From CAYUYM01 sp964449305 (GTDB taxonomy: Bacteria > Bacteroidota > Ignavibacteria > SZUA-365 > CAYQST01): a DNA stretch of 19,849 nt. The stretch is from NCBI GenBank assembly GCA_964449305.1, contig CAYUYM010000043.1, positions 1-19,849 on the forward strand, in the 5' to 3' direction. The position numbers and the translations under genes are program-made. This document shows, piece after piece, positions 7,753 to 14,887 of this stretch. Every line of letters starts with the position of its first letter. The first letter of the stretch is position 1. The notes under the pieces were generated by a model. The model saw only the letters and a list, made by a program, of their open reading frames with translations, was not told the DNA's origin and ran no database searches.

Positions 7753-8856
7753 TTACTTGATCAGCACAAGGCTGCGTGTGACATCGGTCGCGCCCGCCCG
7801 GAGACGGGCGGTGTAGACGCCCCCGGCAAGACCCGTGGCATCGAAGACGACGCGCTGCACGCCCACGGCTGCGGTGAGAGCCGCCGAAAGATCGGCGACC
7901 TCACGGCCATTCGCGTCGTAGACCTTCAGCATGGGCTGCGAACGCATGTCGGTCACGGGCAGGCGCACCTCCAACACCGTTGATGGGTTGAAGGGATTCG
8001 GGTGGTTCGTCAGGATCACCGGATCAGTCGGGACGGGCGTGCGATCCACGCCCACCACCATGTTCAGCGTCACGGGGATGTTGAAGCGGATGTCGTACAT
8101 CGGGGATCGCACCTGCAGGTTTGCACTGTAGGCGCCCGCCGGCAGCACGGAGGTGTTCAATGACACCTCCACCGTCTGGCGACCCGAACCGGAGTTCATC
8201 GACACGTCGAGCCACGGCACGTCGGGCGTCAGCATCCACTGCGCGTCCGTCTGGTTCTCCGGCACGATGTCCACCGTCTGTGGCGGTGTGGGGGACACAT
8301 TGTTGGCATTGAATGTCAGGCTTCCGGGGTTGGCGGAAAAGATCAACGGCCTGTAGTTGAAGGTCACCTCCACGCTGACCAGACCCGACGCGCCGTTCAC
8401 CACAAGCGAGGTCTTCCCCGCCATGTCCACTCCGTCGATGGCGAGCTTCACCACACGCGACGCGAGCGGGTTGTCCCAGCTCAGCGTCACGGACGAGGCG
8501 CCCTCTCCAGCCTGGTACGATAGGGTGTAGACATGGGAGAAGTTCGCCGTGGCATTCGTCACCGGACGAAGATCCGTCCATGACCCGGTGCCAAGCTGCG
8601 ACTTGCCCGGCGTGGAGACGATGCGGGCGTCGAAGATCTCCACCGGCGGGAGCGGCGGAAGCTCGATCTCGCCGAGCAACGCGTCGAGGCCCGTTGTCGC
8701 TGCCTCGTTGATGCCGACGACCACGTTCTGTGTCCGACCCTTCCCGTTGGCGATCGTCAGGTTGACGTTCACTCCCGGGAAGTCCTGGGCGATGGCGGAG
8801 CCGGTGCAGAGCACCAGAAGCACGCCGGTGATCAGGGAAAGAATGCGTGTGTTCAT
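7753..8856 (-). CDS. Secreted BACON-like protein with T9SS type A sorting domain
   Basis: The protein has 367 residues. Residues 1-24 are a signal peptide (hydrophobic core ITGVLLVLCTG, then AIAQ). Residues about 27-170 form a beta-rich module with LPPLPP at 66-71 and FDAR at 75-78; the module recurs twice in the metallopeptidase upstream. Residues about 171-267 are BACON-like (SANPGSLTFNANN, PWLDVS, AGAYSANLQV). Residues 283-367 are a T9SS type A C-terminal domain: NHPNPFNPST at 284-293, KVYDANGREV at 311-320, GVYTARL at 346-352, ending SLVLIK. By family knowledge the protein would cross the inner membrane by Sec and the outer membrane by T9SS, then lose its tail. GGAGG lies 5 bases before the ATG, and the stop of the upstream gene is 12 bases away, so the two are co-transcribed. 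No enzyme motif is visible; a binding or structural role is inferred. Confidence 0.9.
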   Translation of the reverse strand: MNTRILSLITGVLLVLCTGSAIAQDFPGVNVNLTIANGKGRTQNVVVGINEAATTGLDALLGEIELPPLPPVEIFDARIVSTPGKSQLGTGSWTDLRPVTNATANFSHVYTLSYQAGEGASSVTLSWDNPLASRVVKLAIDGVDMAGKTSLVVNGASGLVSVEVTFNYRPLIFSANPGSLTFNANNVSPTPPQTVDIVPENQTDAQWMLTPDVPWLDVSMNSGSGRQTVEVSLNTSVLPAGAYSANLQVRSPMYDIRFNIPVTLNMVVGVDRTPVPTDPVILTNHPNPFNPSTVLEVRLPVTDMRSQPMLKVYDANGREVADLSAALTAAVGVQRVVFDATGLAGGVYTARLRAGATDVTRSLVLIK

Positions 8857-8861
8857 GGGTG

Positions 8862-8866
8862 CCTCC
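8862..8866 (-). promoter_or_regulatory. Strong ribosome binding site for the BACON-like gene
   Basis: GGAGG on the - strand, five bases before the ATG at 8856, inside the 12-base gap after the metallopeptidase stop. It fixes the start and supports an operon. Confidence 0.75.
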
Positions 8867-8868
8867 GC

Positions 8869-11800
8869 CTACTTCATGATGGAAAGTGACTTGAACATCT
8901 GGCGGCCACCGACGTCGAGACGGTAGAGATACGTCCCCGCCGGAACCGGTTCGCCTGTGTCGCTGCGGCCGTCCCACTGGACGATCCTCGTTCCTGGAGC
9001 CTGTGCACCGAGCAGAAGCGTGCGGACGGTGCGGCCGAGCAGATCGGTCACCACGATGCGCGCATCCTGCGCCTCCGGCAGCGTCACCGGCATCATCGTC
9101 CCGGTTTCCGCCGTGAAGGGATTCGGATAGTTCTGGCCCAGGACGAAGTCCGTCGGTGGTGCCGCGGTCACCATCACCCGCAGACGCAGCGTGGTGGTGC
9201 CGTGCACATCCACGGCCACCGTGCCGCCGGACTGCTCGTCGAAGCTGCCCAGTGTCGCACCATGATCGTCGAACAACATGCAGCGGACACCGGATCCCGG
9301 CGTCGGCGGCATGGCAATGGTGACGGCGCCCGTGCCCTGGATGCGGATGATGTTCTCCCCCTCGAAGGCGTGGCGTGTCCGCGAATCCGTGCGGACGTCG
9401 AAGAGGCCGGTTGGCGGAAGCGGTGGAAGTTGCAGTGCGTCGAGCTGCCCCTCTGTCGGACGCGATGCGGCGATGGCGAGCGGCTGCGAAGCGCCTGTGG
9501 CCGTGCTGAACGTCATGGTCGCACGGACGTCGAGGTTCTCCAGCACCTTGCTGAACACCGTGTTCGGATTGCCGCCCACGATCTTCGATCCCGTCATCGA
9601 CAGCTTTGTGCCGGGCTGCACGCGCACCCAATAGCCCTTGCCGGGTTCCACGGCGGCGGGGGTGGTGTACCCTGTGGCCGGACTGAACCCGAAGATGCTG
9701 ATGAGCCCGCCCGCCGGTGTGCTGACGATGCCGCCCACGGGCACAGGCTTGCTCACGGAACCGATGAGATTCCATCCATACCCGTACGGTTCACCCACAC
9801 CCGAGAGTTCGTCCCAGGTGAAGCTGGTCTTCTCGTACCCGTAGTACACCACGCTCGGAACATGCGTCTTCAACCAGTAGCCCGTGCCGAAGGCGAGGTT
9901 CGAGGCGCCCTCGTATGTGCCACCCATGATGTCGAAGCGGTAGAGATTGGTGGTGGGATCCGGGAAGAGATACGCGGCATCGGAATTCGCCACATCCAGC
10001 GGCAGGGAGATGAGCTCCCATTCGCTGGAGTACTGCCGCACCGTGCGCACAAGCTTGCCCTCCCCTTCGGGAGTCGGCACCGGCACGTTGATCGTGGTCG
10101 TGTCCTTGTCCGTGTCCGGGTCGTTGGGATCGTTGATCACCACGATGGTCCGTGTCGGATCATCGTCATCACGGTTGGAGCAGAGACGGAAGTAGAAGAC
10201 GCTGTCGCGCTGCGCGAGGTCGCTGATCGTCGCGGGCAGGTCCTCCCCGTTCTTCCCCTTCTCGAGGATCTGCAGGAAGTACGGGTTGTAGTACGGCCGC
10301 GGCTCGCCGGTGGCCTTGTCGCGCACAAGCAGCTGCACCCCGATGCATGGGAAGCCGGTGCGATCCACGACATGCGTGGTCACCGTCACCCCCGGCTTCT
10401 TTGGCGGCTTCGGGCAGGACTTGGCCTTCACCTCGATGCTGAACTGATAGCGCCCCTCAAAGGCGAAGGTGTACTCCAGCGTCGACGCCATGTTGATGGC
10501 TCCGCTCTCGCCGACGATGGTCATCATGTAGCTCACATTGGCCGTGTCGGGCGGGCGGCCCCAGGTCATCCGCGCAGGGTAGGTGGTGGATCCGAGCTGC
10601 ACCGTGCCCTTGTAGATGAAGCTCTGCTGCACGGGACGGATGTCCGTCGTGCTGCCGTTCGTGCCCGGAATGTTGATCCATCGGACATCGAAGGTGCCCG
10701 TGGGCGGCATCGGCGGAAGGCCCGTCTGTCCGGACTCAAGACTGTCGGTGGCGCCGGGATCCATGCCGTATTCCAGGAGCACGGCACCCTGCTGCGAGTT
10801 CACCACATTGAGGCGGTGCACCCATTTGCTCATCTGATACGGCGTGCAGGGCACGGGCCGCCAGTGGGCCACCAGTTTTTTGCTCTTCCACATCACCACG
10901 GACAGCGGGTTGGCCGTGGAGGAGGTGTCACCACCCCAGCCCACAAAGATGTAGCCCGAGGGTGGGTTTGCCACCGCCGACTGCGTCGAACCCATCGCCA
11001 CAGTGCTGCGGCGCTCGAACACTCCGCCCGGACCGTCGGGATATATGAGGACGAGCTCGGCCTGATTCTCCGGTATGCGCGTGACGCGTGGAATGATGGA
11101 GTAGTTGCCCGGCGGCGGGGTGTTTGCCCCGAGGGGCGGCTTCCAGGGATTGCTCTTGCTCTGTCCGAGGTCGCCATCGAAACCGTCGAACACCCAACCG
11201 GGATCCGGCTGGAAGAGCATGTCGAAATCGAACCCGGTGCCGAGACCGAGCCCCTTGTCGAACAGCGTGAACGGTGGGTGGGGCGTCATGATGGTGAGGC
11301 CTGCACCCGGCACCACGGACACCTTGCGGCAGACCGCGCAGGTGAGGATGCTCAGGTTGGACTTGCGGCTGATGGTGAGTGTGTACTCCCCGAAGCCGAA
11401 GTGCCCGCCCGTGGGATCCACGAAGCTGTGGCTGATGTAGTCAAAAATCTGCGGTTCCACACTGATCGTGTACTCGCCATCGGTGGTGATGCCGAGCACC
11501 CACTCGCCGGTCGCCGACTGCGACGCATTGCTGTAGGTGGACGACCCCGTGCGCTTGGCGCGCAGCAGCGGCTTGAAGTTCGATCCCGGCTTCACGGCCA
11601 GCGTCACAAGCACGCGCTCACCCGGTTGGAAGATCGATGCGACATCCGCGACGTTGAGGCGATAGAAGTCGTTCTTCGGGGTGAACCAGGTGAACTCACC
11701 GGTCCATCCGGAGATGGGGCACGCGGCGCTGATGGTGGTGTCGCGTGAGCCGAACACCGAGGAGCCGAGCGACCATGGAGTGATCGATGAGTTGGGCTCG

Positions 11801-13929
11801 AAGGAATCCCAGCAGAACTGCCCGCTCGCTGGCGAAGTCGGCCGTGTCGTCACCTCGGCGATGTTGGAGTTGGTTCCGCGGTTCGTGTTGAAGAAGCCCA
11901 CGATGCGGAAGCGATACAACTGTCCGGCATTGATGGACACCGGCCCTGAGGTGCCGGGAAGCTGATGGATGTAGCAGCCGGTCCATTGCCCGATGTTCAC
12001 GGAGAAGATGCCGAGAATCATGTGCTCGCTGGTCAGCTCCACCCAGTTGCCAGCCGTGCGCTCCCACTCGATCTTCGTGACCACCTTGCTCATGTCGTAC
12101 TTGTTGCGCCACTTCAGGCCGATGGCACGATTGGGGGATGCACCTGATCCCAGCGGCGCGAGCCAAGCCGAGAGGGTGGTGTTCGCCGTGAGGAAATCCG
12201 GGGGCGTGCTGGTGAACACGGCCTTCACATCGGTCACCGGGTTGGCGATTGTCGAGTAGTACGCGTTTGAGGGAAGCTCGTTGGCATAGTCGTCATACGT
12301 CGTCATGCCGCCGGTCTTCTTTGTCACCTCCCAGTGGTCGAAGTAGTATTTCGTCCCGGAGAGTGTGTGGCTCGCCGGCACCCAGGATTTCATGCAGTAG
12401 TCGCCATCCATCGGCACACACATGGTGGAGTAGTACGTGCGGTTGGTGTAGTTGTCACAGTTCTTCACCGTGTAGGGGATGTTGGCCGGCACGGTGGCGA
12501 AGCAGCGGATCGGCGACATCTGCGCGGCGGTGCGGACGCCGACATGCACCGGTGTCGCGATCGAGTTGCCGACAACGCTGTTCCAGCCCATGATGCCGTC
12601 CCATCCCGTCATCGTCAGCCCCGGACGCCCGAGAGCGGTCTGGTTGCGCTGGCAGTTGTAGTTGTTTGCTCCGCGATACGACCAGGTGTAGCAGCCGGGG
12701 GAGTCGTCATACTCATCGGGGCAGCCCCAGAGATGGCCCATTTCGTGGGCACACACATTGCGCATCGGAGCGGCCGCGGGGTCGTCACCGGCCTGCCAGT
12801 ACTGCGTGTCCATGGCGAAGTACACCCCCTCGTGATCGCCATTGCCCCAGATGATGCTGCATGCATGCGGCCAGATGCCCGTGGTGTCGGGGGCTCCCGC
12901 CGACGGGGTGGCGCGATAGGCGATGAACCCGCAGACGGCGTAGTCCGCGGAGTAATGGCTGCGCTGCCATTCGTTGAACGGACGGCAGTACCGCGAGGCA
13001 CGACCGATGTTGCCCCACGTCTCCGGGGTGATGGTATGCGTGTTCTGCACCACCGTCGGAACGAACATGTCCTCCTTGATGCGGATCGGCTCGCCGCTCA
13101 CCTGGCACTGCGAGCTCGTCGGTCCATACAGGTGGAAGCTGAACGTGCAGGTCTTGCCATACTTGGAGGCGAACAGGGTCCAGTAGTTCAGCGCTCCGAC
13201 ATAGAGGATGCGGTAACGGTCATAGATGGTCATGTTCCAGTTGGCATACCCCGTGCCCGTCTGGCTCTCGACAAAGAAGGCGGAGTTGGCCACGATCCCC
13301 TGCAGCTTCGTCGCAAGCAGGATGTTCGCGCCCGGCCCGCCGAGCGTCGATCCGCCCTTGCCGGAGGTGCTCATCTCCACCTGCTGGACGATGTTGCACG
13401 GCTGTGTGGGCATGACGGTCTGCAGGTACTCCAGTTCAAGCGCGCGGTCCTCGATGCGGCGCTGCTCCTCCGCGCTACGGGGGCGCTTGATGTGGTCCAG
13501 AAACGCCAGCACGGCATCGTCGGCCTCCGTCTCCGCGGTCAGCGGCGACGTCCGCGAACTCCGCAGCGCACGGAACTCGTTCGCCGTGTAGGACACGGAC
13601 ACGACGGCAACGCTGCCCGTGGCTGTCTGCAATTGGGTGGATCGCACGGCGGCAAGCGCCTGCTGCGGCACCCATCCCATGAACCTCGTGGGCGAGGAGA
13701 TCACGGAGATGAGAGCCCCGCGCTCGATGAGCGCGCGCCACAGTTCGCGCGCGTCTGCATCGCTGCGACAGTTGGTCTCGATCAGGGCAAGATCCTGGTA
13801 ATGCCCCTCCTCTCCCACCGCGGCAATGTCGGGTGGGACAAACTTCGGCCGCGGGATGTCGGATTGCGCCACCGCAACCCCCATCGCCACGCAGAAGAGC
13901 AGCACGATACAGCTGGTGACAAACTTCAT
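8869..13929 (-). CDS. Giant secreted zinc metallopeptidase with T9SS sorting domain
   Basis: The protein has 1,686 residues. The start at 13929 was chosen because GAGGT lies five bases upstream and the protein then opens with a signal peptide (MKFVTSCIVLLFCVAMGVAVAQS). The longer frame (to 14166) runs through promoter-like DNA. Residues 25-190 look like a propeptide. HEMGHLWGCPDEY at 395-407 is a zincin motif: His395, His399, catalytic Glu396, and Asp405 at the third-ligand spacing of snapalysin-like enzymes. TGWDGIMGWN downstream resembles a Met-turn. Later parts are InlB-like strands (DHWEV...VKAVF), a fibronectin-like region, a PPC-like domain opening DSFEPNSS (about 705-830), an InlB-like repeat (FVGWGGD, about 1000), an LPPMPP module (1071), paired WELISLPL (1304) and GWNLIG (1386) repeats, a second LPPLPP module (1501), and a T9SS tail from NYPNPF at 1600. 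An extracellular protease is likely; its substrate is unknown. It heads the exported-protein cluster. Confidence 0.9.
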   Translation of the reverse strand: MKFVTSCIVLLFCVAMGVAVAQSDIPRPKFVPPDIAAVGEEGHYQDLALIETNCRSDADARELWRALIERGALISVISSPTRFMGWVPQQALAAVRSTQLQTATGSVAVVSVSYTANEFRALRSSRTSPLTAETEADDAVLAFLDHIKRPRSAEEQRRIEDRALELEYLQTVMPTQPCNIVQQVEMSTSGKGGSTLGGPGANILLATKLQGIVANSAFFVESQTGTGYANWNMTIYDRYRILYVGALNYWTLFASKYGKTCTFSFHLYGPTSSQCQVSGEPIRIKEDMFVPTVVQNTHTITPETWGNIGRASRYCRPFNEWQRSHYSADYAVCGFIAYRATPSAGAPDTTGIWPHACSIIWGNGDHEGVYFAMDTQYWQAGDDPAAAPMRNVCAHEMGHLWGCPDEYDDSPGCYTWSYRGANNYNCQRNQTALGRPGLTMTGWDGIMGWNSVVGNSIATPVHVGVRTAAQMSPIRCFATVPANIPYTVKNCDNYTNRTYYSTMCVPMDGDYCMKSWVPASHTLSGTKYYFDHWEVTKKTGGMTTYDDYANELPSNAYYSTIANPVTDVKAVFTSTPPDFLTANTTLSAWLAPLGSGASPNRAIGLKWRNKYDMSKVVTKIEWERTAGNWVELTSEHMILGIFSVNIGQWTGCYIHQLPGTSGPVSINAGQLYRFRIVGFFNTNRGTNSNIAEVTTRPTSPASGQFCWDSFEPNSSITPWSLGSSVFGSRDTTISAACPISGWTGEFTWFTPKNDFYRLNVADVASIFQPGERVLVTLAVKPGSNFKPLLRAKRTGSSTYSNASQSATGEWVLGITTDGEYTISVEPQIFDYISHSFVDPTGGHFGFGEYTLTISRKSNLSILTCAVCRKVSVVPGAGLTIMTPHPPFTLFDKGLGLGTGFDFDMLFQPDPGWVFDGFDGDLGQSKSNPWKPPLGANTPPPGNYSIIPRVTRIPENQAELVLIYPDGPGGVFERRSTVAMGSTQSAVANPPSGYIFVGWGGDTSSTANPLSVVMWKSKKLVAHWRPVPCTPYQMSKWVHRLNVVNSQQGAVLLEYGMDPGATDSLESGQTGLPPMPPTGTFDVRWINIPGTNGSTTDIRPVQQSFIYKGTVQLGSTTYPARMTWGRPPDTANVSYMMTIVGESGAINMASTLEYTFAFEGRYQFSIEVKAKSCPKPPKKPGVTVTTHVVDRTGFPCIGVQLLVRDKATGEPRPYYNPYFLQILEKGKNGEDLPATISDLAQRDSVFYFRLCSNRDDDDPTRTIVVINDPNDPDTDKDTTTINVPVPTPEGEGKLVRTVRQYSSEWELISLPLDVANSDAAYLFPDPTTNLYRFDIMGGTYEGASNLAFGTGYWLKTHVPSVVYYGYEKTSFTWDELSGVGEPYGYGWNLIGSVSKPVPVGGIVSTPAGGLISIFGFSPATGYTTPAAVEPGKGYWVRVQPGTKLSMTGSKIVGGNPNTVFSKVLENLDVRATMTFSTATGASQPLAIAASRPTEGQLDALQLPPLPPTGLFDVRTDSRTRHAFEGENIIRIQGTGAVTIAMPPTPGSGVRCMLFDDHGATLGSFDEQSGGTVAVDVHGTTTLRLRVMVTAAPPTDFVLGQNYPNPFTAETGTMMPVTLPEAQDARIVVTDLLGRTVRTLLLGAQAPGTRIVQWDGRSDTGEPVPAGTYLYRLDVGGRQMFKSLSIMK

Positions 13930-13934
13930 CGGAT

Positions 13935-13939
13935 ACCTC
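13935..13939 (-). promoter_or_regulatory. Ribosome binding site deciding the metallopeptidase start
   Basis: GAGGT on the - strand, five bases before the ATG at 13929. The in-frame ATG at 13941 has no such site, and the signal peptide begins at 13929. Confidence 0.7.
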
Positions 13940-14019
13940 ATGTGGTTGAGTATGAATGACTCTTGGTGACTGCCTGGTTTCAGGACGGGAGACAAGGACA
14001 CGGTGTGTGTTACGAGGGC

Positions 14020-14049
14020 AACATACCAAGGCACGGGAAAACCGGACAA
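14020..14049 (-). promoter_or_regulatory. Candidate promoter of the metallopeptidase operon
   Basis: On the - strand, TTGTCC (14049-14044) and TATGTT (14025-14020) are separated by 18 bases. Each matches the sigma-70 consensus at 4 of 6 positions. Transcription would start near 14013, leaving a leader of about 85 bases. The degenerate dyad adjoins the -35 element and the perfect palindrome lies further upstream, a layout expected of an activated promoter. FCB bacteria often use a different promoter consensus, so this is tentative. Confidence 0.35.
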
Positions 14050-14065
14050 TCGCATGATGATGTGG
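14050..14065. promoter_or_regulatory. Degenerate second copy of the TCGCATG dyad
   Basis: TCGCATG-AT-GATGTGG has one perfect arm; the other arm matches CATGCGA at 4 of 7 positions. It lies exactly 30 bp, about three helical turns, from the same element in the 26-bp palindrome, and adjoins the candidate -35. It is a possible weaker binding site. Confidence 0.4.
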
Positions 14066-14074
14066 AAATGCAGA

Positions 14075-14100
14075 CGCCATCGCATGATCATGCGATGGCG
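14075..14100. promoter_or_regulatory. Perfect 26-bp palindrome, candidate response-regulator operator
   Basis: Bases 14075-14100 are a perfect palindrome without spacer, built on the core TCGCATGATCATGCGA (14080-14095). It lies 146 bases upstream of the metallopeptidase ATG and 70 bases after the response regulator stop. The core recurs at 14872-14887. The preferred reading is a binding site for the NarL-type regulator encoded next door. The alternative is a terminator hairpin for that regulator gene, but no T-run follows on the - strand (TCTGCATTTCC). Confidence 0.6.
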
Positions 14101-14169
14101 CTTCTGTTCGGACCGGGGGATGGGGCGGAAACACGACCGGGATGTCGATCGCCATCCGTGCGTCACCCG

Positions 14170-14814
14170 TCAGATGATGCCGCGCTTGCGGGCCTCCGCG
14201 ATTGCGGCAGTCTTGGAATGGACCTGGAGCTTCTCGTAGATGTGACGGATGTAGGTGCGGACCGTGTCGACGCTGATGAACAGTGAGTCCGCGATCTGGT
14301 TGTAGGTCTTGCCGTCGATGATGCAGCGGAGCACCTCGTGTTCGCGATCGGTCAGCAGGGTCTGCCCGCTGGGTTGCGGACTGTCCGCCTTCCATGAGCG
14401 GATCACATCCAGCACGGTGCGGGCCACGCTCGAGGTCATCTGTGATCCTCCGTTGTGGACATCCATGATCGTCTCGAGTATCCTGTCCGGCGGCGTCTTC
14501 TTCAGCAGGTAGCCGCTGGCGCCGGCGAGGATGGACTCCACGATCTTCTCGGAATCCGCAAACACGGTGAGCATCACGATGTCGATGTCGGGATGCTGCT
14601 GCTTGATGAGGCGGGTCCCCTCGATGCCATTGATGTCCGGAAGATCGATGTCCATCATGACCACATCGGGCTGGTGCGCAGCAACACCCTGGAGCGCCTC
14701 CTCCACGCTCGCATACAACCCGATGCATTCGAGCTCGTCGGTGGTGTTGATGAGCTGCGAAAGCGACTTCCGCAGCATGGGGTTGTCATCAACAACGGCG
14801 ACTGTCAGGTGCAT
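14170..14814 (-). CDS. NarL/LuxR-family response regulator
   Basis: The protein has 214 residues, a normal length. Residues 1-120 are a receiver domain with the acidic pair Asp9-Asp10, phosphoacceptor Asp55 (VVMMDIDLP), Thr83 and Lys105. Residues about 150-214 are a LuxR-type helix-turn-helix (LTDREHEVLRCI, YNQIADSLFISVDTVRTYIRHIYEKL). The family binds DNA as phosphorylated dimers at inverted repeats. It follows the propeller kinase by 65 bases on the same strand, so that kinase is the likely partner. The phosphorelay kinase two genes upstream may also feed it. The perfect palindromes on both sides of the gene fit autoregulation and control of the downstream exported-protein cluster; this is inference. 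AGGAG sits only two bases from the ATG, an unusually short spacing; GAGG with four bases is the alternative pairing. Confidence 0.95.
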   Translation of the reverse strand: MHLTVAVVDDNPMLRKSLSQLINTTDELECIGLYASVEEALQGVAAHQPDVVMMDIDLPDINGIEGTRLIKQQHPDIDIVMLTVFADSEKIVESILAGASGYLLKKTPPDRILETIMDVHNGGSQMTSSVARTVLDVIRSWKADSPQPSGQTLLTDREHEVLRCIIDGKTYNQIADSLFISVDTVRTYIRHIYEKLQVHSKTAAIAEARKRGII

Positions 14815-14871
14815 GGCTCCTCACTCTCGATGTGTCTGTCATAATTTCCGACTCGTGGCAGGGAGATGCAA

Positions 14872-14887
14872 TCGCATGTTCATGCGA
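14872..14887. promoter_or_regulatory. TCGCATG-TT-CATGCGA dyad between kinase and response regulator genes
   Basis: TCGCATG (14872-14878) and CATGCGA (14881-14887) are perfect inverted arms around TT. The kinase stop codon (14880-14882) is inside the element, which begins 58 bases before the response regulator ATG. The arms are identical to those of the palindrome at 14080-14095 and differ only in the central two bases. It is probably an autoregulatory operator; an RNA hairpin tuning kinase-to-regulator expression is the alternative. Confidence 0.6.

Noticed and set aside
9202..11748. 848-residue open frame on the + strand opposite the metallopeptidase gene
   Set aside because: Shadow of a GC-rich gene: the product is low-complexity, rich in Arg, His, Ala and Gly, with no domain. 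The opposite strand encodes a coherent secreted protein.
12836..12880. GCATGC-rich stretch (TGCATGCATGCGG) as another dyad copy
   Set aside because: It lies within the metallopeptidase coding region and lacks the TCG and CGA ends of the element.
12334..13959. 541-residue + strand open frame opposite the metallopeptidase N-terminal half
   Set aside because: Same shadow pattern; it overlaps the zincin motif and signal peptide of the real gene and has no recognisable features.
14075..14100. The 26-bp palindrome as an intrinsic terminator of the response regulator gene
   Set aside because: Not excluded, but no T-run follows on the - strand, and the core recurs in front of a gene that must be transcribed. 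An operator explains both copies better.
13930..14166. 79-residue N-terminal extension of the metallopeptidase frame
   Set aside because: It would translate the palindrome and candidate promoter, has no ribosome binding site, and would bury the signal peptide. The start at 13929 has GAGGT at good spacing.
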